The notes under the pieces are model-generated. The model was given only the letters and a program-made list of their open reading frames with translations, was not told the origin of the DNA and did not search any database. From Mumia sp. Pv4-285 (GTDB lineage Bacteria > Actinomycetota > Actinomycetes > Propionibacteriales > Nocardioidaceae): a stretch of 64,000 nucleotides of DNA. The DNA lies in contig NZ_CP162023.1 in the NCBI RefSeq assembly GCF_041320275.1, positions 4,526,001 through 4,590,000 of the forward strand, written 5' to 3'. Shown here piece by piece: positions 33,378 through 41,574 of the stretch. Numbering within the stretch: the first letter of the stretch is position 1; each line of letters begins with the position of its first letter. The position numbers and the translations under genes were made by a program.

Positions 33378-36050
33378 GTGACGGCTGCCCGCAACCAGGC
33401 AGGCGGTGCCGTGGTGGTCCGTGGCGACCCCGGGATCGGCAAGACGACGCTGCTCGAGGCGGTGACGTCCCGGCTGCCCGGTGTTCGTGTGATCCGACTC
33501 GACGGCTACGAGACCGAGTCGGCCATCGCCTTCGCGGCGCTCCACCGGTTGATGGTGCCGCTGCGCGCGTACGAACACGCACTCCCGGCCGCCCAGCTCG
33601 CCGCTCTCAGGACGGCGACCGGCGCGGCCGAGGGGCCGCCACCCGACCGGTTCCTGGTCGGGCTCGGACTCCTCGGCCTGCTCGACGTCGCCGCCGGCGA
33701 GCAGCCGATCGTGTGCGCGGTCGACGACGCGCACTGGCTGGACCCGGAGTCGCTCGAGGTGCTGGCGTTCGTCGCGCGCCGCCTCCAGGCGGAGTCGTTG
33801 GCGATGATCTTCGCGGCTCGCGACAACGACGCGGCGGCGGCACGGACGGCCGGGCTGCCTGTGCTGCGTCTGGACGGCCTGGACCGGGACGCGGCGACGA
33901 CCCTGCTCACGGCGTCGATGACACAGGCGCTCGATCCGATGGCGGCCGCGGGGGTCGTCGAGGCCACCGGCGGCAACCCGCTCGCGCTGGTCGACCTCAG
34001 CCGCGACCTCGACGCGTCGGAGCTCGCCGCGCTCAGTCTCGCCGACGACCCGCTGCCGATCGGCCGCACGCTCGAGTCCCACTACGTCCAGCAGGTCCGC
34101 CGCAGCGGTGCGGACGCGCAGCGGTGGATGCTGGTCGCGGCCGCAGGCTCGGCGGCCGACACCGAGGTGGTCCTCCGTGCCGCACGCGCGCTCGGCATCC
34201 CCGAGGGTGCCGCCGATGGACCCGAGGCCGCCGGCCTCATCGGGCTGGGTTCGACGGTGCGCTTCCGTCACCCGCTCGTGCGCTCCGCCGCGTACGCCTC
34301 CGCCTCCGGAGCCGAGCGCCGCCGCGTCCATGCAGCACTGTCGACCGCCGCCGGGGAGCTGGGGATGGTCGAGCTGCAGGCGGTCCACGCCGCGAAGGCC
34401 ACGCTCGGCACCGACCCCTCCGTCGCCGACCGTCTGGAGCAGGCGGCCGACCGTGCCGGCGAACGCGGTGGCTCAGCGTCCCGTGCCAGCGTGCTGGCCC
34501 GTGCCGTCGAGCTCACGCCCCCGGGCCCGGACCGCGTACGCCGCCAGGTCGCGGCGGCCGAGGCGGCGCTCGCCGCGGGAGCCGCCCAGGTCGCGTACGG
34601 GCTGCTGGCCGAGATCGGCCGCGACTCCCTCGACCCGGTGCTGCACGGGCGGGTGATCTCTGTCGAGACCGCGCTGGCGCTGTTCGTCCCGGACGCCGAC
34701 CAGATCGTGCACACGAGCGCGCAGATGCTTCGTGCGGCCGCCCTCTTCCACGGTCGCGACCTCGAGCGCGAGCAGCTGGCGCTCGTGCGTGCGTTCGAGT
34801 ACGCGTTGCCACCCGAACGCATGCTCGCGGGTGTCAGCCTCGAGGAGCTCGGCCGCCGGCTCACCGCCGGGGCGGACCTCACGGACGGCACAGCGTCCAC
34901 GGTCCTGCGCGGGCTCGGCGCGCACCTGCTCCTCCCCTATGCGGACGCGGTGCCGGTGATGCGTGCGGCGGTCGACGCGTTGTCGGAGGTCGACGACGAC
35001 GAACTCCTCGCGCTCGGCACGATCAGTGTCGCGCTGACGACGGCGCTGTGGGATGCACGGGCCCGGCGTGCGCACCTCGTCCGGTGCGCCGCCACCGCGC
35101 GCGAACGCGGTGCGCTGCACGTTCTCGACACCGTGCTGTGGGTCCTCTCGCTGGTCGAGCTCAACGGGGGCAGCCCTCGCCGCGCGGGCGAGCACGTCGA
35201 GCACGTCCGCGAGGTGCGCCGCGCGATCGGCTACGACGCCGAGAACGTCGTCAACGTCGCGTACCTCGCCTGGCAGGGTGCACCGCGCGAGGTGGTCGAC
35301 GCCGTCGCGGAGGGTGCTGGCGCGCTCGGGTTCGGCGGCGTGCAGGCGTCGGCCGCCAGCGGGCTCGCTGCGCGAGCGCTCGCCGAGGGCGCGTACGCCG
35401 ACGCGTACGCGCTCCTGCGACCGCTGGTCGAAGATCCCTTTCTCCAGGTCACCCCGCTGCAGTACCCCGACTTCGTCGAGGCCGCCGTCCGGTCAGGGCG
35501 TACGGAGGAGGCGCTGCCGTACGTCGGGCGACTGACGGCGTCGGCAGAGGCCAACGGGTCCCCGTGGAACCGCGGCGTCGCCGAACGCTCCTGTGCGCTG
35601 GTGTCTGCCGACGAGGAGGCCGAGAGCCACTACCGTGCCGCGATCGAGACCCTCGACGGCGCGGGCGTGGAGATCGAGATCGCGCGGGCGCACCTGCTGT
35701 ACGGCGAGTGGCTGCGGCGCGCCCGCCGCCGCGGGGACGCGCGCGAGCACCTCGCGGTCGCGGCGGAGGCGTTCGAGCGGATGGATGCGACAGCGTTCGC
35801 CGCTCGGGCGCGCGCTGAGCTGGACGCCGCGGGCGGCACCGCTCGTACGGGTGGGAGCGGGCGCGTCGACCTCACCGCGCAGGAGACGACGGTCGCCAGG
35901 CTCGCGGCCGCCGGGCGGACGAACGCGGAGATCGGCGCCACGCTCTTCATCAGCGTGAACACCGTCGACTACCACCTGCGGAAGGTCTTCCAGAAGCTCG
36001 CGATCACGTCGCGCCGCCAGCTCGTCGACCACGTCGCCTCCTTGCGGTGA
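33378..36050 (+). CDS. LuxR-family ATPase regulator (LAL-type)
   Basis: At least 890 aa. Walker A GDPGIGKTT lies at residues 15-23, Walker B IVCAVDDAHWLDPESLEVLA follows, a long helical repeat region fills the middle, and a C-terminal LuxR HTH (LTAQETTVARLAAAGRTNAE, FISVNTVDYHLRKVFQKLAI) ends the protein. This is the large ATP-binding LuxR (LAL) type, which activates genes in response to a ligand. The given start is the first canonical codon, but the frame upstream encodes the conserved family N-terminus (ARLVGRDDEIRTLRALV); the real start is probably near 33315, where only ATC is available. Orientation and closeness suggest a link to the convergent TetR gene region, but no target is evident. 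Confidence 0.87.
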   Translation: MTAARNQAGGAVVVRGDPGIGKTTLLEAVTSRLPGVRVIRLDGYETESAIAFAALHRLMVPLRAYEHALPAAQLAALRTATGAAEGPPPDRFLVGLGLLGLLDVAAGEQPIVCAVDDAHWLDPESLEVLAFVARRLQAESLAMIFAARDNDAAAARTAGLPVLRLDGLDRDAATTLLTASMTQALDPMAAAGVVEATGGNPLALVDLSRDLDASELAALSLADDPLPIGRTLESHYVQQVRRSGADAQRWMLVAAAGSAADTEVVLRAARALGIPEGAADGPEAAGLIGLGSTVRFRHPLVRSAAYASASGAERRRVHAALSTAAGELGMVELQAVHAAKATLGTDPSVADRLEQAADRAGERGGSASRASVLARAVELTPPGPDRVRRQVAAAEAALAAGAAQVAYGLLAEIGRDSLDPVLHGRVISVETALALFVPDADQIVHTSAQMLRAAALFHGRDLEREQLALVRAFEYALPPERMLAGVSLEELGRRLTAGADLTDGTASTVLRGLGAHLLLPYADAVPVMRAAVDALSEVDDDELLALGTISVALTTALWDARARRAHLVRCAATARERGALHVLDTVLWVLSLVELNGGSPRRAGEHVEHVREVRRAIGYDAENVVNVAYLAWQGAPREVVDAVAEGAGALGFGGVQASAASGLAARALAEGAYADAYALLRPLVEDPFLQVTPLQYPDFVEAAVRSGRTEEALPYVGRLTASAEANGSPWNRGVAERSCALVSADEEAESHYRAAIETLDGAGVEIEIARAHLLYGEWLRRARRRGDAREHLAVAAEAFERMDATAFAARARAELDAAGGTARTGGSGRVDLTAQETTVARLAAAGRTNAEIGATLFISVNTVDYHLRKVFQKLAITSRRQLVDHVASLR

Positions 36051-36060
36051 CGAGCGGCGG

Positions 36061-36699
36061 CTAAGGGCAGAGCAGCTCGAGGAGGCCGGCGGACTCGCGC
36101 CGCAGGGTCTCTGCCGCGTCGGCGTCGCCGGCGAGGTAGTCGATGAGGGCGCGGAGGAACAACCCGTCGTACAGCGAGTACGCGACCGGGGAGGACAGCC
36201 GTGATTGGCTCGCCGCCAGCTCGGCGTAGCGCGAGACGACGCGCCAGATCATCTGCTCCAGAAGCAGGTCGATCTCCTGGATCACGCCCACGAGCTCTGC
36301 GGTGTACATGCTCTGGTTGCGCAGGTCGTACCACATGCGATGCAGGGTCGTCTCGTCACGCAGGGTCGTCACCATCGCCTCGGCGAACCCCTCGCGGAGC
36401 GCCTCGGGTGTCCTTGCGAACTCGAGGATCTCGTCGTAGTGCTTGACGCAGTCCTGCTTGTACTGGCGGATGCAGTGCTGCATCAGGTCGAGCTTGTCGC
36501 TGAAGTAGTAGTGGACGACGCCGTGGGAGTAGGGAGAGTTCTCGGCGATGTCACGCAGGCTCGTGTGGGCGAAGCCACGGTCGGCGAGGGTCGTCAGTGC
36601 GGAGGACGCGAGCTCGGAACGCCGCTGCTCGAACTTGTCGACCGCGGCACGCTCCGCCCGCACCTGCTGGCGTGTCGACGGACCATCGGACTTGGTCAT
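36061..36699 (-). CDS. TetR-family transcriptional regulator
   Basis: 212 aa. HTH: ASSALTTLADRGFAHTSLRD / IAENSPYSHGVVHYYFSDKL; the ligand domain follows with a tryptophan/tyrosine-rich segment (RMWYDLRNQSMYTAELVGVI). ATG 36699 is chosen because TACGAT and six bases precede it. The divergent region toward the hydrolase at 37002 carries three ATCTTG/CAAGAT half-sites at 36751-36792, a likely operator. Confidence 0.92.
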   Translation of the reverse strand: MTKSDGPSTRQQVRAERAAVDKFEQRRSELASSALTTLADRGFAHTSLRDIAENSPYSHGVVHYYFSDKLDLMQHCIRQYKQDCVKHYDEILEFARTPEALREGFAEAMVTTLRDETTLHRMWYDLRNQSMYTAELVGVIQEIDLLLEQMIWRVVSRYAELAASQSRLSSPVAYSLYDGLFLRALIDYLAGDADAAETLRRESAGLLELLCP

Positions 36700-36750
36700 C
36701 CGCCCATCGTAGGCGCGCCAGCACTCCGAGGAACGCGAGATGCACATCGA

Positions 36751-36792
36751 ATCTTGACGAATGTCAGCAAAAATCTTGTCAAGCGTCAAGAT
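36751..36792. promoter_or_regulatory. Operator-like repeats in TetR/hydrolase intergenic region
   Basis: ATCTTGACG (36751-36759) and CGTCAAGAT (36784-36792) form a 9-bp inverted repeat with a 24-bp spacer. Inside it lies CTTG-T-CAAG (36775-36783), and TGAC-GAAT-GTCA (36755-36766) is a second dyad. The cluster stands out as A/T-rich in a very GC-rich window and probably binds the adjacent TetR protein. Confidence 0.55.
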
Positions 36793-36838
36793 GTCTGTTC
36801 TCCTTGGACCACATCGTCGGCTCCGGCCGGTGATCTGA
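36791..36838 (+). CDS. 15-codon ORF before an intergenic terminator
   Basis: ATG 36791 to TGA 36836-36838 encodes MSVLLGPHRRLRPVI. The stop codon touches the left arm of the hairpin at 36838-36876. Position directly before a terminator suggests a leader peptide of an attenuator controlling the hydrolase operon, but there is no obvious ribosome binding site and no strong codon run, so it may be chance. Confidence 0.3.
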   Translation: MSVLLGPHRRLRPVI

Positions 36839-36878
36839 AGGGGCTCGGCGCCGGCGGGGGCGGCACCGAGCCCCTTTT
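36838..36878 (+). terminator. Intrinsic terminator upstream of hydrolase operon
   Basis: AAGGGGCTCGG (36838-36848) pairs with CCGAGCCCCTT (36866-36876), with a 17-nt GC-rich loop and a run of four T (36875-36878). No annotated gene precedes it on this strand within 780 bp, so it must end a short intergenic transcript or attenuate the hydrolase mRNA. The other 170 or so bases of this 302-bp gap show nothing more than the listed repeats. Confidence 0.7.
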
Positions 36879-37001
36879 ACATTCCTGGCCCGGCGCGTCC
36901 TCGCGGCGCCATCCTCCCGCCACCGACTACGTGAAACACGTGGTCCGGGTGCGCACCTCTCTCGGCGATGCTCGCGGTACGACGCAACCAGGGAGGTGCC
37001 G

Positions 37002-37889
37002 ATGCCCTTCGTCACCGTCGACGACGGTGCCCGCATCTACTACAAGGACTGGGGGATCGACGGCTCCCCCGTCGTCCTCGGGCACGGATGGCCGCTGAAC
37101 TCGGACGCCTGGGAGGCCGCCGCACTCTTCCTCGCCGAGCACGGCCACCGCGCCGTGGCGCACGACCGCCGCGGGCACGGGCGCTCGTCCCAGACCTGGC
37201 ACGGGAACGAGATGGACACCTACGCCGACGACCTCGCGACGGTCATCGAGACGCTGGACCTGTCCGACATCACGCTCGTCGGGCACTCCACCGGCGGCGG
37301 CGAGGCCGTCCGCTACCTCGCGCGGCACGGGAGCGCCCGCGTCGCACGTCTCGTCCTGGTGTCGGCGGTCCCGCCGTACATGCTGCGCGCCGACGACAAC
37401 CCTGACGGGATTCCGGCCGAGGTCTTCGACGCACTCCGCTCCGGCGAGCTCGCCGACCGCTCACAGCTGTACCGCGACCTGGCCGACGGACCGTTCTTCA
37501 ACCACGACCGCGCTCCGGTCGACCAAGGCTTCCGCGACGCGTTCTGGGCGCAGAGCCTGGGCTGCGGCCACCGTGCCGCGTACGAGTGCATCGCCGCGTT
37601 CTCCGCGACGGACTTCCGGCCCGACCTTGCAGCGATCGACGTCCCCACGCTCGTCATCCACGGCGACGCCGACCAGATCGTCCCGCTCGACGTCGGCGGC
37701 CGCCGTACGGCCGAGCTCGTCGACGGCGCCGTGCTGTCGGTGTACGAGGGCGGCGCCCACGGCCTGCCGGACACCTCGCGCGAGCGCCTCCACGACGACT
37801 TGCTCGCCTTCGTCGAAGGCCGACCGAGCAGGACGAACACACAGTTCCGACCACCAAGCACCACGAAAGACGGGAAGGGCACACCATGA
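37002..37889 (+). CDS. Alpha/beta hydrolase, non-heme chloroperoxidase/esterase-like
   Basis: 295 aa with the alpha/beta fold: HGWPLNSDAW oxyanion loop, nucleophile elbow GHSTGG, acid IHGDADQIVP and catalytic His GGAHGLPDT, all typical of the cofactor-free chloroperoxidase/arylesterase group. GGGAGG lies five bases before ATG 37002 (GTG 36996 is an alternative two codons earlier). ATGA overlap with the next hydrolase gene. Likely under TetR control. The last 20 residues (SRTNTQFRPP...) form an unstructured tail. Confidence 0.92.
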   Translation: MPFVTVDDGARIYYKDWGIDGSPVVLGHGWPLNSDAWEAAALFLAEHGHRAVAHDRRGHGRSSQTWHGNEMDTYADDLATVIETLDLSDITLVGHSTGGGEAVRYLARHGSARVARLVLVSAVPPYMLRADDNPDGIPAEVFDALRSGELADRSQLYRDLADGPFFNHDRAPVDQGFRDAFWAQSLGCGHRAAYECIAAFSATDFRPDLAAIDVPTLVIHGDADQIVPLDVGGRRTAELVDGAVLSVYEGGAHGLPDTSRERLHDDLLAFVEGRPSRTNTQFRPPSTTKDGKGTP

Positions 37890-38731
37890 CCGACGCCACC
37901 GCACCAGACACGATCGTCCTCGTGCACGGTCTCTGGATGACACCGCGCAGCTGGGAAGGCTGGGTGGACTACTACGGCGCGAAAGGCTTCACCGTCCTGA
38001 CGCCCGGCTACCCCGGGTTCGAGATCGAGGTCGAGGCGCTCCGCGAGAACCCCGACGTGATCGCGAACCTGACGGTTCCCGAGACCGTCGACCACCTCGC
38101 CGCCGTCATCGAGGCGCTCGACGCGCCGCCGATCATCATGGGCCACTCCTTCGGCGGCACGCTCACGCAGCTGCTGGCGGCACGCGGTCTCGGTGCAGCA
38201 GCGGTCGCCATCGACTCCGCGCCGACCGAGGGCGTGCGAGTCAACCCGCCGTCGCAGGCGAAGTCGCTGTTCCCGGTGCTGAAGAACCCCGCGAACCGTC
38301 ACAAGGCCGTGGGCTTCACGGCCGAGGAGTTCCACTACTCGTTCACCAACACGCTCACCAGGGAGGAGTCGGACAAGGCCTGGGAGCGCTACCAGATCCC
38401 AGCGCCCGGCAACTGGGTGTGGCGGTACGGGCTGTTCGCGAACTTCATCCCCGGCCACCAGGAGACGTGGGTCGACTACGACAACGACGACCGCGCGCCG
38501 CTGCTCTTCATCGGCGGCAGCGAGGACCACATCATGCCGCCCTCGGTGAACAAGTCGAACGCCAAGCACTACAAGAAGTCGGCGTCGCTCACGGAGTACC
38601 ACGAGTTCGAGGGCCGCGACCACTGGACGTGCGCCGCTCCGGGGTGGGAGGCCGTCGCCGACTACGCCCTCGAGTGGGCCCTTGAGCACGCCGACACGGC
38701 ACCCCGTACGGCGCCGGTCGCCGACGCGTGA
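37886..38731 (+). CDS. Alpha/beta hydrolase
   Basis: 281 aa. IVLVHGLWMTPRSWEGWVDY (oxyanion region), elbow GHSFGG, FIGGSEDHIMPP (acid) and FEGRDHWTCAAPGWE (catalytic His) mark a second alpha/beta hydrolase. It resembles the group often annotated as esterase or lysophospholipase-like in actinobacteria; substrate unknown. The start overlaps the upstream hydrolase stop, and the stop overlaps the next gene, so all three are coupled. Confidence 0.9.
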   Translation: MTDATAPDTIVLVHGLWMTPRSWEGWVDYYGAKGFTVLTPGYPGFEIEVEALRENPDVIANLTVPETVDHLAAVIEALDAPPIIMGHSFGGTLTQLLAARGLGAAAVAIDSAPTEGVRVNPPSQAKSLFPVLKNPANRHKAVGFTAEEFHYSFTNTLTREESDKAWERYQIPAPGNWVWRYGLFANFIPGHQETWVDYDNDDRAPLLFIGGSEDHIMPPSVNKSNAKHYKKSASLTEYHEFEGRDHWTCAAPGWEAVADYALEWALEHADTAPRTAPVADA

Positions 38732-39510
38732 GACTGACCCACCTCGGCGGGCCGACCGTCCTGGTGGAGCTCGACGGGTGGCGGATCCTCACCGACCCCA
38801 CCTTCGACCCACCGGGACGGCGGTACGGCTTCGGCTGGGGCACGTCGTCGCGCAAGACCGAGGGCCCTGCGCTGGGGCTGGCGGAGGTCGAGCCTGTCGA
38901 TGTCGTGCTGCTCAGCCACGACCACCATGCCGACAACCTCGACGACGCTGGACGTGAGATGCTCACGCGGGCCGGCGTCGTGCTCACGACCCGCGCCGGC
39001 GCGCGACGCGTCGCCGGTGGTGGCGACGTGCGCGGTCTGCAGTCTGGCGAGGAGACCGTCGTCCGTGCCGCCGACGGTCGCACGCTCACGGTCCGGGCGA
39101 CGCCCTGTCGTCACGGGCCGCCGCTCAGCCGACCGATCGTCGGGCCCGTCGTCGGGTTCGCCGTACGCGTCGGAGACCAGCGTCGTACCGCGTTGTGGAT
39201 GACCGGAGACACCGTGCTGTACGGAGCTCTCCGTACAGCCGCCGAGGAGCTCGACGTCGACGTCGCCCTGGTCCACGCGGGGAAGGTGCGCTTCCCGACC
39301 ACCGGGCCGCTGCGCTACTCGATGGACGGCTCCGACGCGGTCGACCTGATCTCGACCCTCCGGCCTCGGGTCGCCGTGCCCGTGCACTACGAAGGGTGGT
39401 CGCACTTCAGCGAGCCGCCCGCGCACCTCCATGAGGCGATCGACGCGGCGCCGGCCGACGTGCGTGAGCGCGTCGTGTGGCTGGACCGGGGCGTGCCGCA
39501 GGAGGTGTGA
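38728..39510 (+). CDS. MBL-fold metallo-hydrolase (UlaG-like)
   Basis: 260-aa metallo-beta-lactamase-fold protein: LTHLGGPTVLVELDGWRILT at the start, zinc motif SHDHHADN, and later metal-site regions TPCRHGP, MTGDTVLYG and VPVHYEGWSHF. The layout is like UlaG lactonase-type enzymes rather than true beta-lactamases. GTG start overlaps the hydrolase stop (GTGA). With the two hydrolases it may form a small degradative unit, e.g. ester then lactone hydrolysis (inference). Confidence 0.9.
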   Translation: MRLTHLGGPTVLVELDGWRILTDPTFDPPGRRYGFGWGTSSRKTEGPALGLAEVEPVDVVLLSHDHHADNLDDAGREMLTRAGVVLTTRAGARRVAGGGDVRGLQSGEETVVRAADGRTLTVRATPCRHGPPLSRPIVGPVVGFAVRVGDQRRTALWMTGDTVLYGALRTAAEELDVDVALVHAGKVRFPTTGPLRYSMDGSDAVDLISTLRPRVAVPVHYEGWSHFSEPPAHLHEAIDAAPADVRERVVWLDRGVPQEV

Positions 39511-39525
39511 GGTAGTCGCTCCTCC

Positions 39526-40530
39526 CTATCCCGGAGGCAGGTGATCGGGTAGCCCGAGCTGCGGGAACTGGTCGGCGTGGAAGGTGACGATCTCCGCGAT
39601 CGCTCCGCCGCTGATGCGCAGGACGTCGATCGTGAGCGGCAGGTAGGCGCCTTCCCGCTCGCGCCGGTGGTAGAAGGCGACGGCGGGCTGCCGGTTCACG
39701 GAGGTCGGGACGGCGCGCAGGTTCGTCATGCCCTCGAACCCGCTCTCGACCCAGTCGTTCACCACGGCGTCGCGGCCGACGTACAGGCCGGGCGTGGGCG
39801 GCATCGAGCAGCGGACGTCATCGCGCAGGATCGTGACGATGCCGCTGATGTCCGCGGCCACGCTGGCGTCGGTGTAGCGGCGCACCAGCTCGCGTGTCCG
39901 GGTGTCCTCGTCACTGCCGGTCCAGTCCTGGCGCTCGGCCGGCAAGTGCTCCCGCATGCCGGCGCGGGCCCGTTGCAGCGCGCTGTTCACGGAGTTGACG
40001 GAGTCCCCGAGGAGCTCCGCGACGTCTTTCGCCGGCCAGCCGAGCACGTCCCGAAGGATCAGTACGGCCCGCGGGCGCGGCGCGAGGTGCTGGACCGCGA
40101 CCACGTACGCCAGCTCGATCGTCTCGCGTGCGACGGCGACGGTCTCCGGCTCGTCCACGTCGTCCGCGGCGAGCTCGTCGAGCAGCCGGTCCGGGTAGGG
40201 CTGCAGCCACAGCACCTCGCCGCCGGTCGCAGGCTCCGGGCGTCGCTTGGCGAGCAGGTCCAGGCAGGCGTTGGTGGCGATCCGGTACAGCCAGGCGCGG
40301 AACGTCGACCGCCCCTCGAACGTCTCCCGCCGCCGCCACGCACGGAGGAACGTCTCCTGCACGGTGTCCTCGGCGTCCTGGAACGACCCGAGCATCCGGT
40401 AGCAGTGCACGTGCAGCTCTCGCCGGTGCCGCTTCGCCAGCTCGGAGAACTCCGGCTCGTCGACCTTGCCCACACCGGTCCCACCCAACCCGCTCATGCC
40501 GAGCTCCTCCAGCCGCGTGTCCGCACCCAT
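39526..40530 (-). CDS. ECF RNA polymerase sigma factor with NTF2-like tail
   Basis: 334 aa. Region 2 (RELHVHCYRMLGSFQDAEDT, FRAWLYRIATNACLDLL), region 4 (LAPRPRAVLILRDVLGWPAK, NSVNSALQRARAG) and a complete NTF2/SnoaL-like C-terminal domain from about residue 205 (RELVRRYTDASVAADISGIV, CSMPPTPGLYVGRDAV, INVDVLRI-type ending). This is the SigJ/ECF41-like group, where the tail acts as a built-in regulator. GGAAGG precedes the tandem GTG-ATG start; ATG 40530 is used. An inverted repeat CCCGTC-N8-GACGGG (40557-40576) lies upstream. The factor at 21263 is a truncated relative. Confidence 0.92.
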   Translation of the reverse strand: MGADTRLEELGMSGLGGTGVGKVDEPEFSELAKRHRRELHVHCYRMLGSFQDAEDTVQETFLRAWRRRETFEGRSTFRAWLYRIATNACLDLLAKRRPEPATGGEVLWLQPYPDRLLDELAADDVDEPETVAVARETIELAYVVAVQHLAPRPRAVLILRDVLGWPAKDVAELLGDSVNSVNSALQRARAGMREHLPAERQDWTGSDEDTRTRELVRRYTDASVAADISGIVTILRDDVRCSMPPTPGLYVGRDAVVNDWVESGFEGMTNLRAVPTSVNRQPAVAFYHRREREGAYLPLTIDVLRISGGAIAEIVTFHADQFPQLGLPDHLPPG

Positions 40531-40556
40531 CACGTCTTCCTTCCGTCGCCTCGAGT

Positions 40557-40576
40557 CCCGTCGTACGTGTGACGGG
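40557..40576. promoter_or_regulatory. Inverted repeat upstream of the ECF sigma gene
   Basis: CCCGTC-GTACGTGT-GACGGG stands 27 bp upstream of the sigma start codon on the minus strand. Candidate operator or hairpin in the leader; nothing else is known. Confidence 0.3.
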
Positions 40577-40611
40577 TACGGGCGCGAAAGCTCATCACTG
40601 GGCGCGGTCGG

Positions 40612-41502
40612 TCACCGCAGCAACGACGGAGCCGGGTTGTAGGGAAGGTATCCGACGGACCAGGGATCGAGCGCCCGCAGCTGGTTGAGCGTCACGATGT
40701 TGCTGACCATGAGGTTGTTCGCGGTCTGGTTCTGCGTCGCCGTCCCCACGCTCGGCGCCGTCTGGACCCATGTGTCGGCGTAGCCGTCGCCGTTGGTGTC
40801 GACCTGCTGCCACTCCGGGAACCCGTCCTGGTTCGGGTCGTAGTAGGCCCGCTCGCCGAGTCCGTTGCGGTCGGCGTCGACGAGGAACAGCTCGAAGTAG
40901 CCGTCCTCCTGCTGGTCGAGCGCGGCTCCCGAGGTCGTGGGGAGGTAGACCGCGATCATCTCGTAGCGACCGTTGCGGTCCTCGTCGAAGAGGATGGCGT
41001 CGACCCGCCCGTCCGCCTCGCGGTCGTAGTAGTAGTCCAGCGTCCCGTTGCCGTCGGCATCGGCGAGCCACACGCGCGGAGCACGGACGACGGTGACGCG
41101 GATCTTCCGGCTGGCGCGCAGGCGGTGCGTCTTCTTCGCCTGGGCGAACACCCGCTTGGAACCCTTGGGCAGAGCCACCTTGCCGCGCTTCGCCCGGATC
41201 CGGACGACCTGAACCCGCTTCTTGCCCCGTGCCGAGCGGTAGAAGACGCGGACGCGACGCGCGTTGCTCCGGATCGAGACCACGACGCGTCCGGTAGCCA
41301 CCTGGTGACGCGATGCCTTGATCCGAGCGCGCTTACGCTTCTTCCTCGCATCCTCGACAGCAGGTTGCGTCGGGGTCGCGCGCTCAGGCTGAGCCACACC
41401 GGCGGTCACCGTGGGCGCCTGCGACGCCGCTCCGGGCGACGCCGGGAGGAACGCGCCCGTCAGCACCATCGAGATCGTGACAGCGATCGAGCGAACGCTC
41501 AT
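40612..41502 (-). CDS. Secreted protein with EF-hand/dockerin-like calcium repeats
   Basis: 296 aa. A signal peptide (MSVRSIAVTISMVLTGAFLP) is followed by a highly basic region (KKRKRARIKASRHQ, SARGKKRVQVVRIRAKRGK) with one beta domain, then five acidic loops about 20-24 residues apart: DADGNGTLD, DEDRNGRYE, DADRNGLGE, DPNQDGFPE and DTNGDGYAD. These match the DxDxNG calcium-loop pattern of EF-hand or type-3 thrombospondin repeats. No catalytic domain. Probably an extracellular calcium-binding or wall-associated protein; the basic half might bind acidic wall polymers (inference). Confidence 0.75.
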   Translation of the reverse strand: MSVRSIAVTISMVLTGAFLPASPGAASQAPTVTAGVAQPERATPTQPAVEDARKKRKRARIKASRHQVATGRVVVSIRSNARRVRVFYRSARGKKRVQVVRIRAKRGKVALPKGSKRVFAQAKKTHRLRASRKIRVTVVRAPRVWLADADGNGTLDYYYDREADGRVDAILFDEDRNGRYEMIAVYLPTTSGAALDQQEDGYFELFLVDADRNGLGERAYYDPNQDGFPEWQQVDTNGDGYADTWVQTAPSVGTATQNQTANNLMVSNIVTLNQLRALDPWSVGYLPYNPAPSLLR

Positions 41503-41574
41503 CGGAGTCCCCCTTCTCCTGGAGCCTCACGCTAGACCGGCGAGAGGGCGTCGGAGCGGGGTTGCACGTTTCGG

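Noticed and set aside
38728-39510. Beta-lactamase
   Set aside because: Zinc motif and layout are of the UlaG-like hydrolase type; nothing suggests beta-lactam cleavage.
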